64,000 bases of DNA from Zantedeschia hybrid cultivar (GCA_030544215.1 JARZZO010000002.1:28147395-28211394), one strand, 5' to 3'. Shown: positions 44,820-56,506, counted from the first letter of the stretch. The notes: generated by a model not told the origin, from the sequence alone. Program-made: numbers and translations.

Positions 44820-46115
44820 ACATATATTCATTATCGGTTCTCAGGGAAGACTCAGTTCCCCACATATATTTCTCACCGATTCTCAGGGAAGACTCAATTC
44901 CCTACATGTAATTTCTTATCGGCTCACAGGGAGGCCTCAGTTCCCAACATATATTTCTTATCGGTTCTCAGGGAAGACTCAGTTCCCCACATATATTTCT
45001 TATCGGCTCACAGGGAGGCCTCAGTTCCCTACATATATTCCTTATCGGTTCTCAGGGAAGACTCAGTTCCCCACATATATTTCTTATCGGTTCTCAGGGA
45101 AGACTCAGTTCCCCACATATATTTCTTACCGGTTCTCAGGGAAGACTCAATTCCCTACATGTAATTTCTTATCGGCTCACAGGGAGGCATCAGTTCCCTA
45201 GATATATTTCTTATCGGTTCTCAGGGAAGACTCAGTTCCCCACATATATTTCTTATCGGCTCACAGGGAGGCATCAGTTCCCTACATATATTCCTTATCG
45301 GTTCTCAGGGAAGACTCAGTTCTCCACATATATTTCTTATCGGTTCTCAGGGAAGACTCAATTCCCTATATATAATTCCTTATCGGCTCTCAGGGAAGAC
45401 TCAGTTCCCTACATATATTCCTTATCGGTTCTCAGGGAAGACTCAGTTCCCCACATATATTTCTTACCGGTTCTCAGGGAAGACTCAGTTCCCTACATAT
45501 ATTTTCTTATCGGTTCTCAGGGAAGACTCAATTCCCTACATATAATTCCTTACGGCTCTCAGGGAAGACTCAGTTCCCCACATATATTTCTTACCGGTTC
45601 TCAGGGAAGACTCAGTTCCCTACAGATATTTTCTTATCGGTTCTCAGGGAAGACTCAATTCCCTACATATAATTCCTTATCGGCTCTCAGGGAAGACTCA
45701 GTTCCCCACATATATTTCTTACCGGTTCTCAGGGAAGACTCAGTTCCCTACAGATATTTTCTTATCGGCTCACAGGGAGGACTCAATTCCCTACATATAA
45801 TTCTTTATCGACTCTCAGGGAAGACTCAGTTCCCTACATATATTTCTTATCGGCTCACAGGGAGGCCTCAGTTTCCTACATATAATTCCTTATCGGCTCT
45901 CAGGGAAGAATCAGTTCCCTACATATATTTCTTATCGGCTCACAGGGAGGCCTCAGTTCCCTACATATATTCCTTATCGGTTCTCAGGGAAGACTCAGTT
46001 CCCCACATATATTTCTTATCGGTTCTCAGGGAAGACTCAATTCCCTACATATAAAATTCATTATCATTTCTCAGGGAAGACTTAGTTCCCTACATATATT
46101 TCTGAGCGGTTATCA
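44820..46115 (+). repeat. Array 3: about thirty 42-bp repeats
   Basis: Two monomer types are interspersed: TTATCGGTTCTCAGGGAAGA then CTCAGTTCCC, and TTATCGGCTCACAGGGAGGC then CTCAGTTCCC. Each is followed by (T/C)ACATATATTTC. Order patterns recur, as in higher-order satellite units. No open frame of note. Confidence 0.95.
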
Positions 46116-46169
46116 GGGAAACCGTAATTCTCTACCAAAAAAAAAAAGTAAATAATAATAATAAAAAAA

Positions 46170-46400
46170 AAGGGAGCTTAAAAATAAGGTGTTCCGACGG
46201 ACTTAATCGACCTCATCCTCAAAGGGATCGGTTAAGGGTAAAAATGTCTTATACCCAGCTAAGGTGAAAACCCGAAAGGGCACCTTAGGCAAAATCGGGT
46301 AACCCCGCTGTGTGAAAACCCGCAAGGGCGCACAGGCAAAAACAAAAGGGGGCTAATACTGGTGAAAACCTGAAAAGGCGCTTGTATTAGTTTTTTTTTT
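46170..46400 (+). repeat. Gypsy2 230-bp module, copy 2
   Basis: GAGCTTAAAAATAAGGTG to TATTAG plus a T run, with the GTGAAAACCCG(A/C)AAGGGC motif three times. Nearly identical to copy 3. Confidence 0.88.
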
Positions 46401-46404
46401 TTTT

Positions 46405-46630
46405 AAAAAGAGCTTAAAAATGAGGTGCTCCGACGGACTTAATCGATCTCATCCTCAAAGGGGTCGGTTAAGGGTAAAAATGTCTTATACCCAGCTAAGG
46501 TGAAAACCCGAAAGGGCACCTTAGGCAAAATCGGGTAACCCCGCTGTGTGAAAACCCGCAAGGGCGCACAGGCAAAAATAAGAAGGGGTTAATGCTGGCG
46601 AAGACCTGAAAACGCGCTAGTATTAGTTAC
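46405..46630 (+). repeat. Gypsy2 230-bp module, copy 3
   Basis: Tandem with copy 2 (period about 230 bp) and more similar to it than to copy 1, so the duplication is recent. Confidence 0.88.
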
Positions 46631-46769
46631 ATAAGAAAGAGAGAATACATGCAACATATAATAAATGGTCCGTACCACTCAAACTTAGCATTTATCTTCA
46701 GGAGAATATTTGCGACACACTGGAATGATGTTGGAGTTCGAGATGAACATGCAGGGTAGTTCGAGTTCT

Positions 46770-47207
46770 TCAGCAAACGGAAAACTTCAATCCTTTTGAA
46801 GAAATTCGACTCCATCTCCGGAATATCAGTCGAAGCAATGTTCGATGGCCGCCACAAAATGGGAGTTCTCCCTCCAGTGAAGCTTCAAGAACATATGCAT
46901 GCTGACGCAGAGCGGCAATATGGGCGTCCGCGGTACCAGAAAGGACAATGTCCTTCTGATATTGGAGCATAGGGGTCTTCGCAACCCGAGCTGCATAGCC
47001 TGCCTCGATAGTTTCAGTCTCGGCTCGCTTTGGCGAAGAGTTACTCGACAAGTAGCAGGAACGGGATATCGTCCTCCCCATACCTTGCCATAGGAGAAAC
47101 GCCCATGAGAGCCATGAAGACAAAGACAGCAAGCTACAAGAAGATAGAGAGATAAAATCGGCGCCAGAGGGCTGCAATAAAAGTCTCGAAAAGCAAAAAT
47201 TGACCAA
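46770..47207 (-). CDS. Antisense frame upstream of Gypsy2 3' LTR (145 aa), unknown
   Basis: Open minus-strand frame between the arrays and the 3' LTR. It has a hydrophobic, Leu/Ser-rich N-terminal stretch (SLSSCSLLSLSSWLSWAFLLW, about residues 22-42) that could be a membrane segment, then a helix-like AALRQHAYVLEASLEGE. Some Tat-lineage elements (Grande, Retand) carry antisense ORFs here. I see no motif proving homology, and the frame could be chance. Confidence 0.3.
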   Translation of the reverse strand: MVNFCFSRLLLQPSGADFISLSSCSLLSLSSWLSWAFLLWQGMGRTISRSCYLSSNSSPKRAETETIEAGYAARVAKTPMLQYQKDIVLSGTADAHIAALRQHAYVLEASLEGELPFCGGHRTLLRLIFRRWSRISSKGLKFSVC

Positions 47208-47837
47208 GTCCTAATAAAGTCATAGGACAAAGTCAAATTGCTATGAACCAGATATTAGGCCAGTCCAGAACGCTTCATGCGAAGCTCCTGGAAATGCCAA
47301 TATAAGGTACTGATACCCCAAAGTAGAGCAAATGCCGGAAGAATTAAACGACTCGCCTATGTGTTCTTAAGGAGTCTCCATGTCGTGAAGGCCAAGAGAT
47401 CTCCTAGAATCCAAGTAAACGTCGAAAGATTCAAGCGGCATCAACTCTCGCAGAACTTCCAAGTCGCGAAGGCCAAGAGGATTCCCATAATCAGAGGGGT
47501 AGACGCTTTCAAATATATTCGGAAAGTCGAAAAGTTATGAAAACAGGACTTCCTGGGCATAGTTTGAGGTGTCTAAGTACCAAAAATGAGGGTCATCGGG
47601 ACCCAGACAAGCTCAAATGGAGCATATGCATAGCAAGCCAAAGCAATGTATCGCCTGGCATATATGAGACTGCGGTTGACTTCCCCCAATAGCCGTAAAT
47701 ACATAAGGCGAGAAACGGGAATTCATCAAGACAATACCGGCATGCCGCATTTGAGAATTCCTCAAGCATGCAAAGTGATGATTCTTGTAGCCGAATGGGG
47801 CACGGGACATGCACCGTCGTCCTCACCTCCGGCACAT

Positions 47838-47854
47838 GTCCCGTGGGGGGCATT
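47838..47854 (+). promoter_or_regulatory. Gypsy2 polypurine tract region
   Basis: CGTGGGGGGCATT directly precedes the 3' LTR. The G run is the best candidate plus-strand primer. Confidence 0.6.
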
Positions 47855-50205
47855 TGTTGAAACCATTTTTTTTTGAAAAAAAAAGAAAGCAAAAGGGAGG
47901 GGGAAAAGCACCCCCCCACCGGTTCCAAGGGGGAAACCGGTGGGGGGGGGGGGGGGGGGAGGAGAATCCCTCCATTCTCTCCCATTGTAAATTCAAAGAA
48001 TAGGGGGGGAGGGGGGGGGATTAATTAGGATGAAGGGGAGTTAATGGGAATCTTAACCCCATTCACACATGGGTTGAGAACCCCATGTGAACCCCATTTA
48101 ATACTCATCCTAAAACCCCTTTTCACATGGAGCCAAATCTGGATTTAAAGGGTTTAAACCCTTTTCACATTGGCCCATCCCCCAAATCTGCCACCCAAAC
48201 TCATTAATGAGCTCCAAAAACAGAAAAAGAGGGAAGAAGTGGGGAGGGGAACCCCCCACCGGTTTCCCAAAACCGGTGGGGAGACCCCCCACCGGTTCCC
48301 AACTGGTGGGGGGGGGGGGGGGTCCATCCGGTGGCACCCCCCTCCACTGGTTGGAACCGGTGGGGGTGCCAACCGGTCCCCCCTTCCCTCTCTCTCCCTT
48401 TCTCTCCTTTGCATGCTCTCCCTCTCATCTCTCTCTCCACCCATTGGCCAAAAAAAAATATATAAAAAAAAGAAGAGGGGAGGAGAGATGATGAAACCGG
48501 TGGGTACCCCCCACCTCAAGCATTCCGGTGGGTACCCCCACCGGTTAAGGCTTTGAAGCCTATAAATACCCCCAAGGGGTAAGGAGAAGCCCCATGCCCA
48601 TTTGGCCCAAAAGTTCCTAGGGGAAACTCTGCCAGTTTGAAGACCAAATCCGGTGCTCTTGTCCGGGTTTGCTGCGATTTGGAGGCGATATTTTCTTGGA
48701 GGGCTCTCTTCCTAAGGTTTATTCCTAAGGGGAAGCTCTGCCAAATTTATGTTGTGAAATCACCGTTCTATAAGACGGGATTATGCCGAAATAATAAATG
48801 AATGCCCATGTTGTTCTTTGAGCATATGTGTGTGCATGTGTGATTCATGGATCTACTATTTAAGTAACACTATGTTACTATATTTTCATATGCAAAATAA
48901 TTAGTTTTATAACGAATTAAAATACATAAAACATATAATTAAATATTCTAAAATATCATTGGCCTCATCCCATACATAACTAATCTTAGACTCATAATTA
49001 AAATTTAATAATGAAACATTGAAACATAAAATAATATACTTAAGTTAAAAATGACTTAAATATTTCCATACTTAATTAATTAATAAAATCTGCGAAAATT
49101 ATCTAAAATTAATAAAATAAATATAAAAATCAGAAAAATTCTGTGAAAATCAGTAATACTCAGTAAAAATCAGAAAACAAAAATCTGGAAATTACTTAAA
49201 TCCAAAATATAACTTAAATATCCTTCATATACCTAATTAATTAATAAAAATCAGTAAAATTAATAAAAAAATCAGTAAAATTCAGTAAAAAACAGAGAAC
49301 CAAATCTGAAAATATATAAAAATCTGAAATGACTAAAATGCCCCTAGAGCTTAATACAAATTACAAAAATACCCTCATACATGTTAAAAATCTGTAAAGA
49401 TCACAGAAAATTCTTAAAAATATCAAAATCTCTCATATGTCCAAAATACCCTCCAAACCTTAATAAGATGGGTAAAATTACCAAAATACCCTCAATATGA
49501 TAAAAATAAATAAAAATCTCAGAAAAAATATAAAAATAGACTTTAAGTCTAAAAATCCAATTTGGGCAAAATTACCAAAATACCCTTACAATCTAAACAC
49601 ACTTGAAATAACTCTAAAATACCTCCTAAGGTTTTGAAACCTTCCTAAATCATTAAAACTCATTTCACACACTTAAATAACCATAATCTCCCTATACCCT
49701 CCAACTTGGCATAATTACAAAAATACCCATATTGGTCTAAAATACTTGGAATCAATCCAGAATGCTTGGAGTCAATCCAATATACTTGGAATTAATCCAG
49801 ATAGCTTGGAATCAATCCAAAATCATATAAACACATCCTAAACTTGGGTGAGGCCAAGAGTTTAACCTAAAATATATCTTCATAGGCATGTGCTGCCTGT
49901 AGTAGTAATGTTGCATGTTATAAGGGCATCATACGGACGGTTAATCAAGGGTTGCTGAGCAGTCGCTCAGCGTAATTAACACTGACCGAGGTCAGTGGAG
50001 AGAGGTCATATACTCGAATCTTCGCTTGATTCGAAGTCCCAGATTCCCTGAGGACTAATCCCAAGTTCTCATAGTCCGATAAAGTATAAAACCGACCTAT
50101 AATTCTCTAGATAAACAAAAAAAATGGATTTCCGAATAATCCGACATAGGAGAGATGTGTCTAGGTCAGGTCCCCACGAAGGTTAGAAAAATCTTCGCGC
50201 AAACA
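47855..50205 (+). repeat. Gypsy2 3' LTR (family A)
   Basis: 2351 bp, same length as the 5' LTR, with only scattered substitutions and small run-length changes in G/C tracts. TATA box at 48561-48568; ACCGGT palindromes at 47915-47945, 48250-48370 and 48495-48545. Confidence 0.93.
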
Positions 50206-52649
50206 GGCATCTCCGTCTATGACATCTTTCCCTCAAATCATGAAAATTGTTGTTTCATTCTTTATTCAATAAGGTTGACATACAGTCTCTTGTTTGTCAA
50301 ATCTATCACCTTGTTAAACATTGTAGAACTCAATTTCCACATTCATTGAATAAAAGTTCTACATCCTTTGAACTTGTCTATTCTGATTTGTAGGGTCCTT
50401 CCTATATTCCCTCTTTTGATGGCAATCGGTATTTTATAACGTTCATTGATGATTTTACACATTGCACGTAGGTATATCCAATGAAGTCCAGGGGGGAAGT
50501 GCCACGAGTGGTTCAAGTATTTGAAAAAATAGTGGAAAATCAGTTTGAGAAAACAATAAAAGTGCTTCAATCAGACAATGCAAAAGAGCACTTCCAAAAA
50601 AATCTAAATATGTTCTTTAAGGATGGCTGAGAGAAAAAATAGACACCTACTTGAGATTGCTCCGATACTACTCCTCCACCAATGGTCTTCACAAAAAATA
50701 CTGAGCAGAGGTTATTCTCACTGCTACGTATCTCATCAACCGAATGTCATCTCGCGTTCTTCACTTCAGGACCCCCTATTATCTTCTCAGGCTCCAACAC
50801 TCACCATTTTTGTTGCCATTGCGAGTGTTTAGGTGTCTATGTTTTGTTCATAATTTGGCTCCGGGGCACTTAAAATTAGATGCAAAAGCCACCAGGGCCA
50901 TTTTTCTTGGGTACTCTTCTACTCCGAAGGGGTACAAGTGTTATGATCCTCGGGCCAGGAAGAAGTATATTGTCAAAGATGTTACCTTTTTTTAACATCT
51001 CCCGTATTCTTCTTCCATGGATGTGTCTAGGGGGGAGCATTGTAGTTCCCCTCCCATTGTTGATGTGTCACATATTGTTCCACCCTTATCCTCTACTGCT
51101 ATTCCCCTTAGTAGAGGTGCGATCTCTGAAGTCCCAGCCACATCTACGAATCAACATGACAGTGACACTACTCTGATTGGAGGGAAATTGGAGGGAACAA
51201 GATTCTAAAGCATTATGTTCGCAAGAACAAGACCCAACAGCCCCTTAAAAAGATTCAGGAGGATGCTGGGACAGAGGTTATAGAGGCTTCTCCCGCTGAT
51301 CCACCAACCTAAGAAGGTAATACTATCTTTGAGTCTAAACAGCCCCCTGGGTACTCTGTTCTCTCTGACAGTTTGCAGGATAGCCTCAAGAAACTCATTA
51401 TTGTCCGGAAAGGTGTACGTGAGTACACCAAATATCCTATTTTTCGATACCTTTGCTACTCGAAATTATCCCCTTCCTATATGAGTTTTATTAATGCCTT
51501 GTCTACTTGTTCCACTCCTCTTACCTTTGCAGAAGTCAGCAAGGATCACCGTTGGGTGAAAGCTATGGAAGAATAAATAGATGCTTTTAAGCAAAATAGT
51601 ACTTGGGAGTTGGTTGACCTTCCTTAAAGAAAGAAGCTAGTGGGATCCAAATAGGTGTACACTACCAAGTTCCAGGCAGATGGAACTGTTGAAAGGTTCA
51701 AGACTAGATGGGTGGCAAAAGGGTTCGCTCAAACTTATGGCCTCGACTATCATGAGACTTTTGCACTAGTAGCCAAGCTGAATTCAATTAGAGTACTTTT
51801 ATCCCTGACAGCCCACTTCTCCTAGGAATTGTACCAACTTGACATGAAAAATGCCTTCTTGAATGGTGACCTGGTAGAGGAGGTATATATGCAGCCACCT
51901 CCTGGTATTGTCACTGGGGGAAAACTGTGCATATTAAATAAGGCACTGTATGGTTTGAAGCAATCACCTTGGGCATAGTTTGAGAGGTTCAGAATTGTTA
52001 TGATCAAATATGGCTTCACTCAAGGCAATGCTGACCAGATATTGTTTATGATGTCAGTGTAGTAAGTCAATTCATGCATGTTCCAAGGACCTCCCACCTT
52101 GGAGTAGTGGATAGAATCCTGAGGTACATAAAGTCAAGTCTAGAGAAAGGATTATTGTTCTCTAATGGCAAGCCTCTTGTGCTTGAAGGATACACATATG
52201 CTGATTGGCCTAGTTCCCAAGATGACAGGAGATCCACTACAAGATATTGCATATTTCTAGGAGGAAACCTTGTCACTTAGAGGAGCAAAAAGTAGTTTGT
52301 ATGTGCTAGGTCCAATGTAGAGGCAGAATATAGAGCTATGGCCCAATCAGTTGCTGAACGTTTATGGATACGATTGTTACTTTAGGACATTGGTATATCT
52401 ATCAAGAGGCCTATGAAACTCTATTGTGACAACAAAGCTACCATCAATATTGCCAACAATCCAGTTCAGCATGATAGGACTAAGCATATTGAGATCGATA
52501 GACACTTTAGTAGAGACTTGTGTTTACCATACATCAACATCGGCCAACAGCTAGCTGATGTTCTCACCAAAGGGTTGTCTCGGGATCAACTTTTTAATGT
52601 AGTTAACAAGCTGGGCATGCTTAATATTCATGCTCAGCTTGAGGGGGAG
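50206..52649 (+). pseudogene. Copia1 integrase, RT and RNase H
   Basis: Resumes as HLRL from the duplicated GGCAT. Integrase has YSDL, TFIDDFTHC (about 50430-50465) and QSDNAKE (about 50570). RT has WVAKGFAQTYGLDYHETFA, DMKNAFLNGDL (about 51840-51875) and ALYGLKQSP. After ADQILFM (52045) the text jumps to VSQFMHVP, so about 0.4 kb including the catalytic YVDD is deleted compared with Copia2. RNase H follows with YADWPSSQDDRRSTTRY and CDNKATINIANNP (52425-52460) and an intact C-terminal frame 52413-52664. Confidence 0.9.
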
Positions 52650-52897
52650 TGTAGTGAAAAGTAGTCTTTAGGTAGGACATTCTAGACGTTTTGTGTGTTT
52701 GCTATTTTTTCTCTGCTTTTTTTTTTTTTATCCCTGTTCTTTATGTTAACAAAGGTAAACTTGTCTTTGGCCTTGTAACTTGTTATTCCCTAATATATAA
52801 AAGCCCTCTTGTATTGGTTGGCCTATCTATGTGAGACAGAGAGAGCCACTGCACCCTGGTTTTTGCCCACCTATCTCTCTTTCTTCTTCTATCTTCA
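52650..52897 (+). repeat. Copia1 3' LTR
   Basis: 248 bp, TGTAGTG...CTTCA, similar to 34428-34683 with scattered differences, so Copia1 is older than Gypsy2. Confidence 0.92.
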
Positions 52898-52902
52898 ATA
52901 AC

Positions 52903-53865
52903 AACAAGAAATAAGCTTGAAAACTATCCCTCATAGTGAGGAAGCGAGACCAACGGTAGTAAGAACTACCAACCGCCTAGGGTGTCAAAATCACGCTCAA
53001 CAGTCACTGATCAGAACCTAAGTATGGGTCCCTCACAATAGCACACAACGAGCAATAGGTACCTAACTCACATGCATGGCGGTAGAAATGACTACATACT
53101 AGAGAAGCAAGGCGAGACGGGCACTAACAACCACTAACCAACTCTCTAAAGAGCGAGGTACGCTTTCTCGATGCAAGAGGATCCCACGCACTGCTAGAAC
53201 CAGATGAATGCTCCCAAGGCATGAAAATCAAGGCAACGTCGAGTAGTCCACCTAGTGGGGACATTGTCGGTGATGAAGCTACCCAGTATGGGCACTGCAA
53301 GAGGGAGGGTGGATGCCCTTGGAGGCTAACCCCGAGAGTCAGATGTCAACAATAAGATGATGACCTAAGTCACTGGATCTGGGCAAAAATAGGTGAGCCC
53401 AGCGTCAAGGGGGCTTCTGCACTGGACCGGGCTGATGGAGTGTTGACGGCATTGACAAAGAGGCCCGAGGACGAGCAGAGGCGCCACATGCCAAAGGCTA
53501 CCGATGGGATCAAACCGGGGCAATTGACGATGTTGAATGCGTTGAACAACAGCCTTCCGCCGCATGGCGAAGGCGAGTAGGAAAAGCCTGCTGTGAGGGG
53601 CTTGGATGATGAGGTTCAGTCCCGCGAACACGGCGGGTGTGCCGCCTGGCAATGGCAGCGGCTGGCAGGGGCTTTGCACGTGGGTGCAATCGACAAGGCA
53701 AGGTACACAAACAGGGGAAAATCATCGCATGGCATCGTCATTGAACAAGAGAAGCCCGCTCGTGGCAAGGGCGACGTGCCCTGTGTCATGCGAGCACAGT
53801 CAAACTGCCAAATGGCATTGGTGATGATGGCGGTAATGGGGCACCTTCTCTGGCACTAGGTGGCA
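52903..53865. other. No recognisable gene
   Basis: GC-balanced sequence with scattered short frames on both strands and no domain I recognise. It is the flank into which Copia1 inserted and would have continued from 34422. Confidence 0.4.
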
Positions 53866-53867
53866 AC

Positions 53868-53907
<40 letters not shown>

Positions 53908-54055
53908 GGATGGAGATAAAGGGGAGAGGGAGAAGATGACAGAGAGGGAGGGAGATGAAGACAAAGAGAAAGAGAGGTCTGCATAGAGAAAGAGAGATGT
54001 AAAGAGAGCAAGAGAGAGATGGAGAGAGATATAGAGGAAGGAGGGAGGGGTGGGA
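53866..54055. repeat. GA microsatellite and purine-rich tract
   Basis: A (GA)n run at about 53871-53902 followed by GAGAGAGA/GGAGGGA-rich sequence to 54055. A second purine-rich tract lies at 54660-54790. Confidence 0.9.
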
Positions 54056-54864
54056 AGGAGGCTAGGGCTTTACGCCCCACAAGGGATTCCCATCTTGGGA
54101 GGCGCATTCACATGTGACAATAGTATCTTGGTGCACCTCTAGACACAATGTACCCAGGTGCACCAGGGGTGGACCGTTGGCATACGGACTAAAAGCCCCA
54201 AGACCTGGGCTTAGGCATGGTGTAGGTGGGTGCTAGTAGGCTCGAGCCGAACTAGGTAGGTGCAAAGGGGCTTGGACCCCAAGTGCACTGAGGACTCGGG
54301 GGTCCGGACTGGCTCGGACCAGGTCGGGGTGCGAGCGGTTCGCAGGGCTCGAAGTGACGAGGTGAAATCAGGGCGAAAATGCCCAAGCTGCCGCTTGGCA
54401 TCTGTAGGCGAGAAGCCTTGGCACAGAAGACGAAGAAGGGAGGAGGCGAATGCTGTGGATAAGCCGTGTGGTGGTCGGGCCACCCGTACGGCACAAGCGA
54501 CAAGGAGTCGGTGGGCTTCCTTCATCGGTTTGCGCATGGCCTCAACATAAAGGATGAGAGCAAAAGACGAGACTTGGGCGTGCTTCTCATGCTGGCCGTA
54601 TAGGTGGGGGCATCATTATCTGGCACAGTTGACGATGCGGGTCTGGGGCTTGGCTGACGATAGTGAGGAAAACAACAAAGAAAGGGAGAGGGATTCTAAG
54701 AGAGAGATAGAGAACAAGAGGGGGAGAGAAAGATAGTGACAAAGATAGAAAGGAAGAGAGAGATCGGCAAGGAGAAAGAGATTAGAGGCAGCGGGGAAAA
54801 AAAGAGAGGAGGCAGAGCAGCGAACGACAGCGTGATGGAATGAAATTGGGCTCTGATACTAATT
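54056..54864 (-). other. Possible untranslated interior of a minus-strand LTR element
   Basis: Reading from the reverse primer site at 54850 leftward, the minus strand is a long CT-rich leader (54660-54840) followed by sequence without any gag or pol motif. A non-autonomous element is possible; no second LTR was found. Confidence 0.3.
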
Positions 54865-55302
54865 TGATGCAAGATAGTGAGAGAGAAAGGAATTGGAGAG
54901 GCTACCAATGTCGCACTGGCAAAGGGAAGGCCATCTGACATCTCACTGGAGGCAGGATATTCCCAGCATCGCACTAGGGAAGGGGGGATTAGGCATCGCC
55001 CCGGGGAAGGGGATTAGGGCATCACACCTAAGGAGAAGCTCCATCGCGAAGGCCCAATAGCTTCAAAACTCTCAAATTTCTTAATTGGTTTTGCCAAGAG
55101 GGGATTACACCACTATTTAAAGCAAAGATGACTAAAACACCTAAACATGATGACTAAAATACTCCTAATTCAAAATAAATGACTAAAATCTGACCTAAAA
55201 TCTTTAAAAAAAAGAAAAATACATAAAATGGGTCTCTAATGGGCCAAATAAAATATAACATAGACTTTTAGCTTCACTTCCGCAACCCTTGAATTCCCAT
55301 CA
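54865..55302 (-). repeat. 438-bp minus-strand LTR with reverse primer site
   Basis: On the minus strand it begins TGATGGGAATTC and ends TTGCATCA. The LTR is followed by AATT and then AGTATCAGAGC (54851-54861), one base off the initiator-Met primer site TGGTATCAGAGC. The ends form short inverted repeats (TGATG/CATCA). Only this 5' LTR is present in the window. Confidence 0.55.
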
Positions 55303-56506
55303 ACCGTAGGGTCTATTTCTTTTCCAATTATACTGTTGGCCTCCAGCTGAAAGGTTCGCTGTTTTTATAGATTTTTGAGGTCAAACACACGTCGGCAACC
55401 CACTTACTCGACCTCCACCCAGCCGCAACCGTGTGCGGTCCGAGTTAGTGGAGTGTCGAGGGGCGCTCGAAGGTCAAACACTCCAGCTGAAAGGTTCGCT
55501 GTTACTATGTAGCAATAGCAACCCTATGTTAGTTTGCCAACACATCTACAATCCTATTCACAATCACTAAGATAATAGACTATAGAGCACAAGATAGAAA
55601 ATGCAGAGTCATCTCCTGTCATACTTGTTTAACACATCCAGGAAGGGAAAGCATAGTGTAGATGGTTGAATTTTAAAGAGAAGAAATCTGAAGTGTTGGA
55701 TAAAGAAATTTGAGAGCAATTTATTTGGCATCGCTCAATGAATGGCTTGAGCTTGAGCAAAGAAGAGTGTGATTTGCCTTCTGTGGTGGTCAAGTGTTGC
55801 GACTTATTCCTGTCATTGCATCAAGACATTTTGAAGTCTGCAGGCAGTCCATGTACTGAGTGCAAGCATGACAAATGGGGGTAAAGGATTCAAAGGGAAA
55901 TCTTGGGCAGAGGCGAAATCTTGAGCAGACTCACAGTACAGAATACCCATGCAGACAATGTTGTCCAATCTGTTCCTCACTACCAGGAACCGAGAGATAT
56001 GTTGTTACAGACTCCTATGTCACTTCAACGGGAATGACTGTCAGCTTATAAGTTTTAGATATGACATCTCCCATGGGAGGGGATAGTGTTTTGGGCACCA
56101 TTTCAGACACAACTTGCACATTCTTTCATTCCTCCATTGGTTGAGTTCGTTCTATTGTCCATGGAAAAGAGGTGGCAAGCTAAAAAGCTGCTCAAGTGGG
56201 GTGCTTAGTGAATTCATGACTACAAATTGAAGGATAACTGGAGTTGGAGATGGCATTCATAAGTGAAAGGCATTCATAAGTGAAGTTCTCAGTGAAGCCA
56301 TAATATCTCTTTATTGCTGATTTTGATGTGTGTCAAGGCAAAATGTGGTTACCCACTTGTGACACAGATCAGCAATTGTGGTCCTGACAATTTAGATTGA
56401 TTGCTATTTGTACGGCATAGGTGACCTTCTACCAAGCTGTACTGCACTAGGCTATCCTATTCAAGGTGTACCCCATCTTGAACATAGCAAAAATGTAGTC
56501 ACCCAC
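55303..56506. other. No gene; 22-bp direct repeat
   Basis: CCAGCTGAAAGGTTCGCTGT occurs at about 55336 and 55483, enclosing GTCGAGG/CTCGACC-type inverted bits. The rest is unassigned; 56345-56440 resembles 60550-60640. Confidence 0.45.

Larger units (their letters stand above)
36869..50205 (+). mobile_element. Gypsy2: 13.3 kb gag-only LTR element (TR-GAG-like)
   Basis: Both LTRs are exactly 2351 bp and very similar, with TGTTGAAACC...GCAAACA ends. A perfect 5-bp duplication GGCAT (36864-36868 and 50206-50210) flanks it. The interior (39220-47854) has a primer site, an upstream frame, gag, a gag-like second frame, 230-bp modules and three tandem arrays. I find no protease, RT, RNase H or integrase on either strand. 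Gag type and layout resemble the Tat/Ogre branch of Gypsy. The element would depend on an autonomous partner. It is the youngest insertion here. Confidence 0.9.
34428..52897 (+). mobile_element. Copia1: Ty1/Copia element split by Gypsy2
   Basis: LTRs lie at 34428-34683 and 52650-52897, with flanking ATAAT (34423-34427) and ATAAC (52898-52902), a 5-bp duplication with one change. The primer site TGGTATCAAAGC directly follows the 5' LTR. The purine tract TTGAGGGGGAG precedes the 3' LTR. Without Gypsy2 it is about 5.1 kb. Coding is broken by many stops. Confidence 0.93.

Noticed and set aside
44820..46115. CRISPR-like array
   Set aside because: Units are contiguous with no unique spacers and lie in a plant retrotransposon; it is a tandem satellite-like array.
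53871..53902. (GA)n run as a GAGA regulatory site
   Set aside because: No nearby gene or promoter; treated as a simple microsatellite.
54211..54550. Arg-rich overlapping frames on both strands
   Set aside because: GC-rich sequence with no motifs; frames open on both strands are typical chance ORFs.
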